Shown: positions 54,101 to 64,000 of the stretch, piece by piece
How positions within the stretch are numbered: the first letter of the stretch is position 1
Layout: every line of letters starts with the position of its first letter
From: Trichuris trichiura
Taxonomy: Eukaryota; Nematoda; Enoplea; Trichinellida; Trichuridae
Direction of reading: 5' to 3'
Length of the DNA: 64,000 nucleotides
Assembly: GCA_037903355.1 (NCBI GenBank)
Contig: JBAJFE010000034.1
Span: 62,001 to 126,000, forward strand
Made by a program: the position numbers and the translations under genes
The notes under the pieces: model-generated
What the model saw: only the letters and a program-made list of their open reading frames with translations
The model's database searches: none
What the model was told of the DNA's origin: nothing

Positions 54101-56880
54101 TCCTCTGCAGCTGGAACCTTTGTACCTCCTAAGCTAAACCAACAAAGGGCTGCGAAAGTATAGAGCCGGAACATTCTCACTGACACCCGGACAACAGAGA
54201 GCTGTTCTTCCTTGCTGCACAGTTCATCTTGGTTTCCTTTCAGGAAGGGAGACTTCTTACTTCTTTTATCTTACACCTTAAACAACGTGTACGGCAGTTT
54301 GCAAACTGCTATTTCCATGGAAAAAACTTACTTTGTCGAGGAGGCAAAATTTGCAGATCGCTATCGGCAAGTAGGAAAGAGCTGCAAACAAAAGTTGGTT
54401 ACCGTCCTTAGTTCAAAATCGTTCAGCAGAGGAGAAATCTGGTCACATTCCGTCGCATGCTGTTTCACTAAGTTATTGGTGACAGAGATCATTCTCCCTT
54501 ATCAAACTGTAAAACGTTTAGTGCATAGGTATCTTTTTATTTTGTGGCAACATACATTATCACTCTTGGCCGCTTGCACTTGTGAGGAACCGCGGCAAGC
54601 TATTTAGGTATATCCGCGACGGACTCCTTAGAACTAGTCAGTTTTACTCTGCCGGTCTTCCTTTGATCATGCATTGTATAAGTGAAGAAAATTCTTGGGC
54701 AAAGTAGCTGGCAGAGTCTTTACTTCACCTTCAAACGTGTCCTGCGCTGGACAAGTCTCCATAGCACTTATCAAGCTTAGGCTTGTCAGTTTTGTCAAAT
54801 ATTCTATCCATTGGAACTTGTGTTTACCAACTGACACTACGCTCTTTCGAACGAGACCGGTTTTTGTCGGCTTCAGGCCCTGATAATCGTTGAGCAAGAG
54901 AAGCATCGATGCGGATCATCTTACCAGCAACTGATGCTCACCTAAACAATTCGAGGTCGATACGCCCTGTTGGAATTGGTTGTTATACCTTTTCAACCCG
55001 GCGCAATTTCGTAGGCGATTAGCATGGGTGAAACATTCCTTTTTCTGTTTTTGCTTCCGCTGCAAGAAAGTGCCGCAATGAAGTTCGAGACAGACAATAA
55101 ACCAAATTTGTCCGTTGAGAAAAGATTTACCGAGGCACTTCTAGTCACTGTAGGTATTTAGGTACAGTGCATAAAGTCCCTCAATTTAAGCGCGGCCCAT
55201 CTTGCCCTATTCTGTTAATACCGTATAACACGCAAACCGCTTTATAAATGGGGCCTATTAGTTGGGATGTGCAGGTCGCACCCTGATTTTTACCAATGTC
55301 CCAGGGGTGACGAATCAGCACAGGTTGTCTGGAGGAAAAAGTGGTTTGTCAAAGAAAGGCAATTGTCCGAGCGTTAGGCCGTGTCTTGTGGTTTTGACTT
55401 TTGCAACTTGATGATTATGTACCCAGTATACCTCAGTGAAACGCGCACTGCGGTTCTTCTACTGCCATTTCAGTTTACCGTAAGCCGCATTCTAGACGAC
55501 GACAAGTGGCAACAATGTCACATTTGGTTGTTGCTACTAGAGCCCGTTAGTCAAAACAAAACATTCATTCCCCTTTGCAAGACCGTCGTTGCAAAGTCGC
55601 TGGCTCATTGCACACCGTCCTGTTCAGCCGTATGTCGCAGTGCAGTTGCTCTTGGTAGCTGTTTGTCTGTTCTGTATTCCGCATTCTGAATACAAAAATG
55701 TCAGTGCTGTTCGGAATAAAGGTGACAAAGGCGCCCTCAGTGATGGAAAAAGTAATCCTTGATGCCTTACGGGAATTCAACCTTTACGGAACGTTCGGCT
55801 GGTCGACGTTATGGTCGGCTCGTCTAAGACTAAAGTTGCAGATAAGGGGAAGTGTACCTTACTTTAAGCTAACCCAGAGTAATCAGTTCGTTTCCGGTTA
55901 AACTAAGTAGAAAGAAATGCTCCCCAACAGGGAATTAAAGGCCTTGGCCGTCCGGCTCGATGATGCAACAGACAAAAGGTAGCTCCTTTGGCGCTCATCA
56001 TCGGCGGCAAGAATTCGCAGAACCTTTTTCCTTCGTTTGCTTTTTCTCTCCTTTTTCATAGCGTTCGGTAGTCAAGCAAGATAAGAACATTAAAAAACAC
56101 GTCACGACATAGCGTCCGCCCGCCGTATGATAATTTTTGACCTGTGCCGATTCCATGGAAATCTGCTTGTCGTTCGTGTGCTAGGCAGAGTCATTCCCAG
56201 ATGAATCTACCTTTGCGATCTCAACTGCTCTGTTGGACATTAGGAGATGAAAAAAGAAATGAAGGGGGGAAGGCGCAATTCACTGTCATTATGAAAAGTG
56301 GCCGAGATGGTTGTGGAATTTTCCACTGGCGTTCTTTTGAAGCAAATCAGACGCATTAACATTGCGCACCTGTTGGATACAAGGCCATGTTGTCGTCGAG
56401 AGCCGACTGTGAAAAGGCTGATTGCCATTTTGTCTGCCGATGTTATCTCGGTTCAAGCCTTCTCCTGAATGACAGCGTATGAAGCTCCGGTAGATGAACC
56501 GTTACGGCAATTAGCCAAGCGACGTTGAACCATTGTCGTGAGGTCATCCATGTTATTCAGACCGAATATTTGCCTGCGAAGGAACAGACCGCACAGCTGC
56601 AAAGCTTGTAGCGATATATGGACTGCCAGTTTCGTCTATGAACGGCGTATCCGTCGGTCGGCTGGTTATGCGTTTATGCAAATTTGGACGGTATGTGGCC
56701 AAGCTGATCTACAATAATGCCATGTTTTCGCGGATTGGCGCGTCAAAATGGCGCCATAGTTTTTCAATCTTTGCCTCACGACACTTGTACAACGGCTCTA
56801 AATCACCCTGGACAGGTAATCTGACGGCAAGACGCAAACAGATGGACAGGAACAAGTTATCTTTTGGCAAGCTACCAGCT

Positions 56881-57410
56881 CTCCTAGAGTGCCTGTGGCG
56901 ACCCCTTTAGACTCTCGCTATGGCCGGTTGTTTGGAGAAGTCGCCTACCGGTCGGCTGCCACGATGGCGTCAATGACTAGTTTGCCCTCCTTAGTGACAT
57001 TGATCGGCGCTGCCTCGCAGGGCACCCTGTCCCAACTCGTCCAATGGATCGAGTCCATAAAGTCACGTGATCAAAGACGATGGGATCGTCGCGCGACGTG
57101 GAGTCGATGACGCGCATGTCGGAATGCCTATTTAATAATGCGCAACGAACCTGTCAGCGGTGACACAATTTTTGAAATATCTTTCGCTGCGGACCGTTGG
57201 CCAGCATGGATGGTGCCTCACGGCGGCCATTGCGGTGGGACCCAATGGTGGGGCACTTTTTTGCCCGCTGTTAGGGCGCACAACGTTCTCGCGCCCAACA
57301 TCTGCCTTCCAGACCAAGTGCGTCGCGCGCGTGTGGTCTCTTTCAGCATAACTACGCGATCGGTCGTTTGATAAAGACGTGTACCGAGTTAACCGTCTTT
57401 TCCTTTGCAG
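56881..57410 (+). CDS. possible coding region of an unidentified gene
   Basis: A frame from 56889 to 57110 includes an ATG at about 56964 followed by a helical-looking stretch (SLPSLVTLIGAAS, then LSQLVQWIESIK). It is richer in G+C than the surrounding DNA. It may belong with the exon-like segments at 57411-57590, but I could not establish a phase-consistent join. No family recognised. Confidence 0.18.
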
Positions 57411-57590
57411 CAGACGGGTGCCTCCACCTGTTGGGCCCAAAACTGCACGCCGAGAGAACAGCGCAACGGCTGGACGCATCCAGCCGCCCCCAGCAGCTGG
57501 TAAGTAAAGATTATTGTATTTGGTCATTGCACTAGCGTTTTAACAGAAACAGCGGGTTGCACAGCTAAATATGAATCACAATTTACAGAG
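57411..57590 (+). CDS. two exon-like segments upstream of the BMPER start
   Basis: Segment 57411-57499 has a strong acceptor (TTTCCTTTGCAG) and donor (GTAAGT). A 47 bp intron of the size typical here leads to segment 57547-57590, which has a good acceptor and a GTGCGT donor. One frame stays open through both (RTAQRLDASSRPQQL then KQRVAQLN), looking like a polar helix. They are either 5' UTR exons of the BMPER-like gene (then coding-like by chance) or exons of a separate unknown gene. Confidence 0.35.
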
Positions 57591-57702
57591 GTGCGTAGCA
57601 AATGTTTTCACAATGATTTTTAGACTGTCTCTCTCGTGCCGCCGGTGGAAAGACGGCTGGGCGGCCGACTTCCATTTTCAACGCACCATCATCACCTATG
57701 TA

Positions 57703-60700
57703 ATGCTGCAAGCGGTTTGCCTGTACATGCTATTGTTTGCTGGCGAACGACTTGGCGGCGCCCAATCAGTCGCTGTGCTGAAAAGTAAGCTCGTTTATAT
57801 ACATTCACTCCATGCATATGTACAAGATCGTATGCAACTTTCTGACCAACACCGACCGTTGTCATTGCGACGCGGCAGTGATCCGAAGCGACAGACGAAC
57901 CGGTGCCAATTCGGGTCGTCGATATTGCCGCCACTTGACCCCTTGTCTCGGCTGCCGCCATGGACCAATTATATACTTTGATGACACAGTGTTGGCCAAC
58001 AATCGCTAGCATTGTTATTCAGGCTTATCTGTACAGTTTGCTTATTAGTTGCCATTGCGCGGAAAGCTTTACTATCAGCTGGGCATGTCGCCGGTCCTAA
58101 GGTCGAGCTTTTCTACGCCATGGTATACTGTAGGTAGGTGTCAGACCGCGGAGGCAGCCGTTTAAACTTGCAGACCCAAAGGGGCAAAACGCTTGTAGTA
58201 GACGAATTTAGGCCGACATAGGTTTCTTATCCTGGTGGAGAGACCAGTTTGTTGTCAGTAAATGTTTTTGTCTGTAACTTTGCCGACCTCGTGCTAACGA
58301 TCAATGCACCCGGAAATGAACGACCGCCTGAAGAGGTGCTCAACTTTGCATTTTTCACCTGTTCTTGTTCAGGCTATCCGTACGCGTGCGACCGTGAAGG
58401 CGATCTACTCTACATTAAAGGAATTACCAGCGACCCCTGCATAACCTGCATATGCAAAGTAAGCGTGGTTGAACAAGCACTTTCGGAAAGCTTTTCAAAT
58501 AAGGATTTATATGGACTGGAGGGTTTTCAGGATGGCACTGCCCACTGCATAACGAAGAAATGTCCGTCTGCCCAACGTTGTCCCGTTGTAGTGAGGAACC
58601 AGTCAGGGTCCTGTTGCAAAGAGTGCAAAAGTAAGGAGACGAGTTGTCTGGACCAATTCAAGTAAGCATGTTGCAGATTGCGTGTATTTGGACGTGACGT
58701 ACAAGAGCGGTGAACAGTGGATGAGCATGCAGGACTCGTGCCGGAGACTGACTTGCAAAGTAAGTGGGATGAGATGGGCGACTGGCCGGCAGCTGTCGAG
58801 CCTTGAACATCCAAGTATCCGGTTTCCTGGCGGCCGACAATGAACAGGTGCCATTCGACGGGCATAATGTTCGTTAATTCGACCGGCTGAAATAATTGCC
58901 TTCGGTATGCGCCGCAAAGGGCTTACCGGGGCCGGCTCCGCCCCCATAGCGACGCCGCGGTGCGGTCGTTTTGCCATTGTTGCCTCGCCAAGCCGACAAC
59001 ACGTCGACGTCAACATTGGGGGTTCCTGAATGACCTTCGATCGAAGCATTTTCCCGCCTTGGGTTTCTTAGCAATGAACACGGCAGTTCTTACAGAAAGG
59101 TGGAGAAAAACAAAGGAGATAAACCAAGGACGCCTAGAGTGTACCTTACGAACTATTTATTCTTTGTCAACACCTGAGGCAAATTTTCACAGGGACAAAA
59201 TGTCCTTCAAGAGTTCACCGTTTCGCAGAAAGAGAGAGAGGGGTAAGAAAAAGATGGCTTGAAGCAAGATCATTATTTACAGGCCTAACGGCGGCCAGTG
59301 TAAACAGGCTGGCAGAGACATTGCGGCAAACGGAGAGGCACCAGTGGCGACGACTTACCCACTCAGTTGGCGTCTCTTGGTGACAGCCGGCTACTTGGAA
59401 AGGCCGAAACACAATCCCCTGTTCAATATCCATAATGTAATGGCAGTCGGTTGCCTGGCTGCTCATGTTTATTCACTGCCTCGGTTACACGAAGTGATAC
59501 GATAGGGCCGTTGCGCAGGGATGTTTACTTTGTCTGGATGCTTTGAAACCGACCGAATCGGAGAGGGTTCTTTTCCCAGTCGACTGATGCGCAAGAACAG
59601 CAGTTTCATCTCGTCAAAGTAGGCTGAAGTGTCACCAACAACAGGGCCAAGCCAAAAAAACTTTTCGCCTTCAGAGCAAGGCGATGTCATTTGCCCACTT
59701 TTATTTTAATTTATTGCTTAATGCGAAGGTGTCTCCACGGAAGCTGTAAATACTTTATTTACTGTCGATAAATTTGATCAGATTGAAACTATTTTAGGCC
59801 GGTGTTGTTACCAGCGCGAGAATTCAGTGTGTCGTGCCTTGTCCTAACGCTAAGCGGGTTGTTGGTCTCTGCTGCCCGGTATGTCCTCAAGGTAACTTTT
59901 GTTTTTCTTCCATTTTCTGTTTTATCCAGTGTGCGCACAAATGTATTAATTTTTCTAAGTATAATAATGCGCAACAGATTCCTCAACCTATAATGCTGAA
60001 GTGAACATATTGAAAAAAATTCAGTTTTCAAACTGTTCTTACTTATGCATAATGGAGGCAAGATTGAAAGCAGCTGATTCTATCGTTACAGAACGAAATA
60101 GGTTGAATTTGTTCTGCAGCATAAAAGTGCAGAATGCTGGAATGTCCAATTAACGGCTACCCGGTGTTCGACGATAAAACACCGCTATTGCGCCATTATT
60201 TCGGTTTAATTCACTCATTTGCTTTAACGATAACTTAATGGCCTGATCATTCTGCGTTTACTTTGAGAGCACTAAACTTTACCAAATAGGACGTGCAAAT
60301 TTGGTGTCCATCGAACTTTCTCGGGTAACCATCTTAACGACATTCAACTCCGCTCAAGCCAGCGTACCCGTTTCAAAGGATTTTATCGCATTGTATTTCT
60401 TGCATCTGAAAGCGCAAACGGGCCGGACGAGCTGTCGCAACATCGCAGTCGAGGCAGGGGCCACTTAGGGTTACTTGAACTGTTACTTGTCAGCCGCACC
60501 TACGGCTTTACGTGTCGCGAGTTGGGTGACTCACATTGCGCTAATAGTAAATAAGCCTATCTGATCGGCAAGAGGCGGCCCAGAATGTGTTTAATGTGCA
60601 ATGAAACAAACCAAACGACGGCGCCATATTAACTGCAGCGTTGCTGTGACGATAGCTCGTGAAAAAAACTGGAAAACATGCAGACCTATCGCGCCGGTAA

Positions 60701-63700
60701 ATGGCTTGTTCAGAGTTGATTAAGGCTTGACATTTTGAAAATTCCTTTGCTCAGAGAATGAACCTGCCGCTCGCGCGTACATCGAAGATCCAGCGGAGAA
60801 ATGTTGTCTTCGCAGTTTTTTCTCTGCTTGTACCTGACAACGTATAACAAGGAAGTGGAAGGTGACCGAAAAACAGCGGCTCCTGCCGTACGCAGGTTGT
60901 CGCCCAGCAAAAGCCCATCTGTTGCTTTGTTAGGTTGTGCAGTCGGTTGTCTGACCCCGCTGATTTATCAACCTCAATGGAAACGTTTATGAAATATAGT
61001 TAGTGACAGCTCGCCGTTCCCACGATCCAGCTGTCTCTTGTGGCGGCGGCACACTGACGGTGACGGTCGCGGTAAATAATAATAGTGAGTCGATATGTCA
61101 GTCAGCCGCCGCTTCTAAGACGGTTCAAATTTACGAAACTATCAATTATGTGCAAGTCCAGCAGACGTCGAACGAAAATAAGCTAAACTGCTTTCTCGAA
61201 GGATTTGCCGTTGCTGTAGATGGTGACCAAGTCGATCTTATCGAAGTGCACCCACTTTCGGCGGGCTTTCATGTATGACGCGTGTGCAAACGTGATTAAC
61301 CAACAGGTCTCAGCGGCAGTCGTAAATAGGGACCACTTCGAATGAGAGAGTTCATCGATCCGCCTAACTAACCGTTCGCATTTGCTGAGCGAAACCTTGA
61401 GACGAGGGGGAAGAATGATGAAGTGGAATACTTCCGCCGCATTGCGACATCACAATGACAAGCAATTGCTTGAATGCCTAAAATGGAAATCGGGAGGCGC
61501 CAGCGGTCATCCACCTGGCAGCAGTCTCGGAGGAAGAAAAATGACAAACCTGTAGAGGTAGAGCAGCTGGTGGATACCGTCTTCTCCCAACGGGGACTGA
61601 CCAAATAGCTTAACGTAGGCAGTGTTTCAAAAAGGATGAATTTCCTACGCGTTCCTTTGAAGCTGCCCGCAGGAAGAGATTTTCGTGCACTTGGGTTTAC
61701 ACTTGACAGGGACGAATGAGTGCTCACAGTTTCCTGACAAAGGTTTCTCGCCAACGCGCGCCAGTGGCTGTCGTCCTCAAGATGGGCTGGGCAGTGTATT
61801 TTCGAGCGAACCTTCAATTTCCTCAACGCCATCTCCCCCTTCCCAATCTCTTTGCCACAAGTTTGCATTGGGAATCATTTGAAATTTCTCGTCTATAAGC
61901 GTCATCCTTTCTCAAATTTCCATACAAATTCAGTTGCCTTATTTGGAATTCGCTTGGTGCATGTGAACAATAACAGTTACTTTTCCCCATTTTGTTCAAA
62001 CAGACCTAAACAATTCCGTTTGTTTTATGAATTACGTAGAGTTTTCTTGTGATTGTAATGGCGTTTTAAAAGGTCACTGACGTTTTTTCATCGAGACGAT
62101 GGAATGTACGCGCGGTTTCCAATTTTCGTACTAGACTAGGTAAATGCGCTTGCTGTTCTTTTTAAAAAAAGTTGCTACTCACATTGCCTGCTGGCAACTT
62201 TTTCAGGCCAGTTTTTCAAAGTCTGTTCACCCTGGCGATTCGGTCCCTTAAACTAATTGTCTTTTTCTTTACTTGGCCAGCTACCGTTTTTTAATTAAAA
62301 TGTACAATGTCATTATGAGTGCCTAGGTTTTGCGCGAATAACCCAATGTAAAATTTTTCGTATTGGTATACGTGTAGATATTTCTCTATAGAAAAAGCTC
62401 AGGACCAAATATGCTAAGGATTTTAGAAGACTTAGGAGTATGTAATGGGGTATTGTTCTGCATGGAGCTGAAGACTACATGCGAAGTTGATTTATCTTTA
62501 ATGCTCAGCGTGAAGGGAATTTTGTAGAATAAAATGAACTTTTCATGAATCCTTTTTAATTCAACGAAAGTCACACCGAGCTTCCCGGGTATTGCTGGTC
62601 CCTGTTTGCACTGGGTAACTCCCTTGGCTTAAGGGATTAAGAGTATCCTGAAAGCTTCGTAAGATTTTTGTTTAATTAAAAACGACTATTTGTAAGGTAA
62701 AAGTCCTGAAAACAGTTTCGGCTGTTAAAAGCAACCTATTTTCAAAAGAAATCTAAAAGGTACTTGTTTTTCATAGTTAGGGTCTCCAGCAATGGTACGG
62801 GGTTCTGGTGGATGGCCTTTTATGGACATTTCCCGAAGCGGTCTACTTTGTTAGCAGTGATCTTTGCCTTAGGAGTCTTCCCAGGTTTGCCGAACTATTA
62901 GTATGAATGGTGGCCTAAAACAGCTAAATAATTTGTGCTTATGTCTGATACACAAATAAGTGGTTAAATGAAGCGCAGCAAAAATCGACAGACGAATTAG
63001 AGGCATTGTTTAAAATTTGCATTCAGCCGGCCGCAACAAGCCTTCTGACAACGGTAGTTTCTTTAAAAAATCTCAGTTCTTCGCTCTTCAATTTATCGTT
63101 AAATAATTTGCATTTTTCAGCACAAAACTTTACTGCTGACCTACCTTCGGATCCATGCGTACAATGCCAGTGCAACGTGAGCAAGGATAGCAACTCGTTT
63201 TATTAACGAATAACGAAGGTCGTTTGCAGGACCACTGGTGTCATTGCTTTCAGACTGCATGTCCAGTGCTGAACTGCCCTCCGAGTGAACAGTACGTTCC
63301 AGACTCTGCCTGCTGCCCTGAATGCAGAAGTAAGCGCTTACTAGTGCAGTATAAACGCCGGGGCTTTTTTCCTATCGCCGCTCAAACATAAAGTAATGTT
63401 TGTTGGTGGCCTAATGTACCTACGTTCCGTTGTTTAGTTCTGCGGTCTACTGTATGTTTGGGTGGCAATAGAAAAAAAATCCTAAACGCCAGCCATTTGA
63501 TTCTTGCTTTATAGAATCCAGAGAAGATCTGAGCTTGCCCATGCGAATCTGCTTCTTTCAAAACAAGATTTACCAGCTGGAACAGAGCTTCCGACCGGAC
63601 CCATGCACCCTCTGCCTCTGTCAGGTTCGTCTCCATTTGCACTCATTGAACCAGCAGGTTACACTTTAGGAGACTGGCGTGCTTTGTCGCCGTTTCGTAT

Positions 63701-64000
63701 GCCCTCAAATAGCTTGCCTTAAGCAGAGACTTCATTTTACCGCAGGTCTCTGCTGCCCACTGTGCAGAGGTTATGACTTCCTTCCGTGCTCTTATCACGG
63801 GTCACTTTATAGAGTAGGCTGGTAACGTTCATTCGTATTCATCTCATTTGGTTGTTTTGCCAGGATGGGCAGACCTGGAAGAAAGATTCTTGCACGAAGT
63901 GCAAGTGTTCTAACGGCAAAGTCCACTGTGTTCGTCAGAGATGTGCTGGAGACAAGAAATGCCCTCAAGACTACTCTTCAAAACCAGTGCCCGGTCAGTG
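57703..64000 (+). CDS. BMPER: BMPER / crossveinless-2 type BMP regulator (5' part)
   Basis: Secreted protein with von Willebrand C (VWC) domains that binds BMP ligands outside the cell and modulates their signalling. Exons in phase: 57703-57784 (signal peptide MLQAVCLYMLLFAG), 58373-58458, 58531-58630, 58677-58759, 59798-59891, about 61157-61222 (or from 61106), 63121-63176, 63230-63329, 63515-63624, 63670-63813 and 63864 to the window edge. Five VWC units follow: CDREGDLL to CCKEC; NCVYLDVTYKSGEQW to GLCCPVC; CFLEGFAV to CCPEC; ICFFQNKIY to GLCCPLC; CSYHGSLYRDGQTW onward. Domain number and the first two domains match BMPER/CV-2 rather than chordin. VWC domains are mostly split between two exons with a 1-0-1 phase pattern. 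The vWD and TIL domains expected in this family would lie beyond the window. The start codon and the sixth exon are the weakest parts. Confidence 0.85.
59892..61105 (+). other. BMPER intron 5
   Basis: Intronic by the exon model. Only short frames with no recognisable content. Confidence 0.4.
61223..63120 (+). other. BMPER intron 6
   Basis: A 1.9 kb intron that splits the first half of the third VWC domain. It contains a minus-strand repeat remnant at 62578-62604. A 166-codon minus-strand frame at 61368-61868 shows no family features. Confidence 0.4.
62578..62604 (-). repeat. weak remnant of the dispersed repeat 3' end
   Basis: The complement reads CAGGGACCAGCAATACCCGG then GAAGCTC, similar to the GGAACCAGCGATTCCCGAAA pattern at 26506-26541. 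More diverged than the other copies. Confidence 0.35.

Larger units (their letters stand above)
34576..56880. other. 22 kb without a supportable gene
   Basis: Six-frame reading gives only frames under about 140 codons, with no recognised domain and no phase-linked exon series like those of the annotated genes. Local features: an ATT tract at 43928-43945 and the palindrome at 51123-51192. The largest protein-like frames (35519-35815 +, 40048-40338 -, 46871-47131 +, 54212-54607 +) lack family hallmarks. Undetected fast-evolving or short-exon genes, or ncRNAs, could be present. Confidence 0.35.

Noticed and set aside
57132..57527. 131-codon minus-strand frame near the BMPER start
   Set aside because: It lies in a GC-rich stretch where long frames are common, with no domain or splice support; the plus-strand signals are stronger.
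61368..61868. 166-codon minus-strand frame, among the longest in the window
   Set aside because: It lies within a BMPER intron with no recognisable domain or polyadenylation context; treated as chance.

Overview
The window is invertebrate animal nuclear DNA. It holds intron-rich protein genes: a Y-box protein, an anoctamin, ATP synthase coupling factor 6, a Gs-alpha G protein, and a BMPER/crossveinless-2 type BMP regulator. Most introns I could place are only 46-63 bp, mixed with a few of 0.8-5.4 kb. Such very short introns suit a nematode-like ecdysozoan, but the sequence does not fix the clade. There are no bacterial operons, rRNA genes, CRISPR arrays or tRNA genes that I could recognise.

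Layout. 0-3.8 kb: mostly non-coding, with two weak terminal-exon candidates. 3.85-7.04 kb (+): a six-exon Y-box cold-shock protein, convergent with the next gene. 7.69-17.24 kb (-): a calcium-activated anoctamin with 19 exons placed and its N-terminus unresolved. Its largest intron (5.4 kb) carries a long degenerate foldback element that was split by a deleted Tigger/pogo transposon. 19.6-20.0 kb: two hAT-type MITEs arranged head to tail around shared target-site copies. 23.6-24.6 kb (-): a decayed partial copy of the anoctamin 5' exons. 25.08-25.72 kb (+): an intronless coupling factor 6 gene with a long acidic C-terminal extension. 26.0-26.2 kb: a near-perfect hairpin made of repeat termini.

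28.6-34.5 kb (-): the complete Gs-alpha gene. It has a canonical last exon ending QYELL and, upstream of it, a second diverged copy of that exon. The second copy keeps the guanine-binding TCA region but has a different receptor-contacting tail. This is the most interesting feature of the window: a probable pair of alternative terminal exons on the main stimulatory G protein. 34.6-56.9 kb: about 22 kb in which I can support no gene. 57.7 kb to the right edge (+): a secreted protein with five von Willebrand C domains matching BMPER/crossveinless-2, cut off by the end of the window.

The genes are unrelated in pathway and each appears to be transcribed separately. Exon models were built by hand from reading frame, splice-site dinucleotides, phase agreement and family knowledge, and no alignment program was run.
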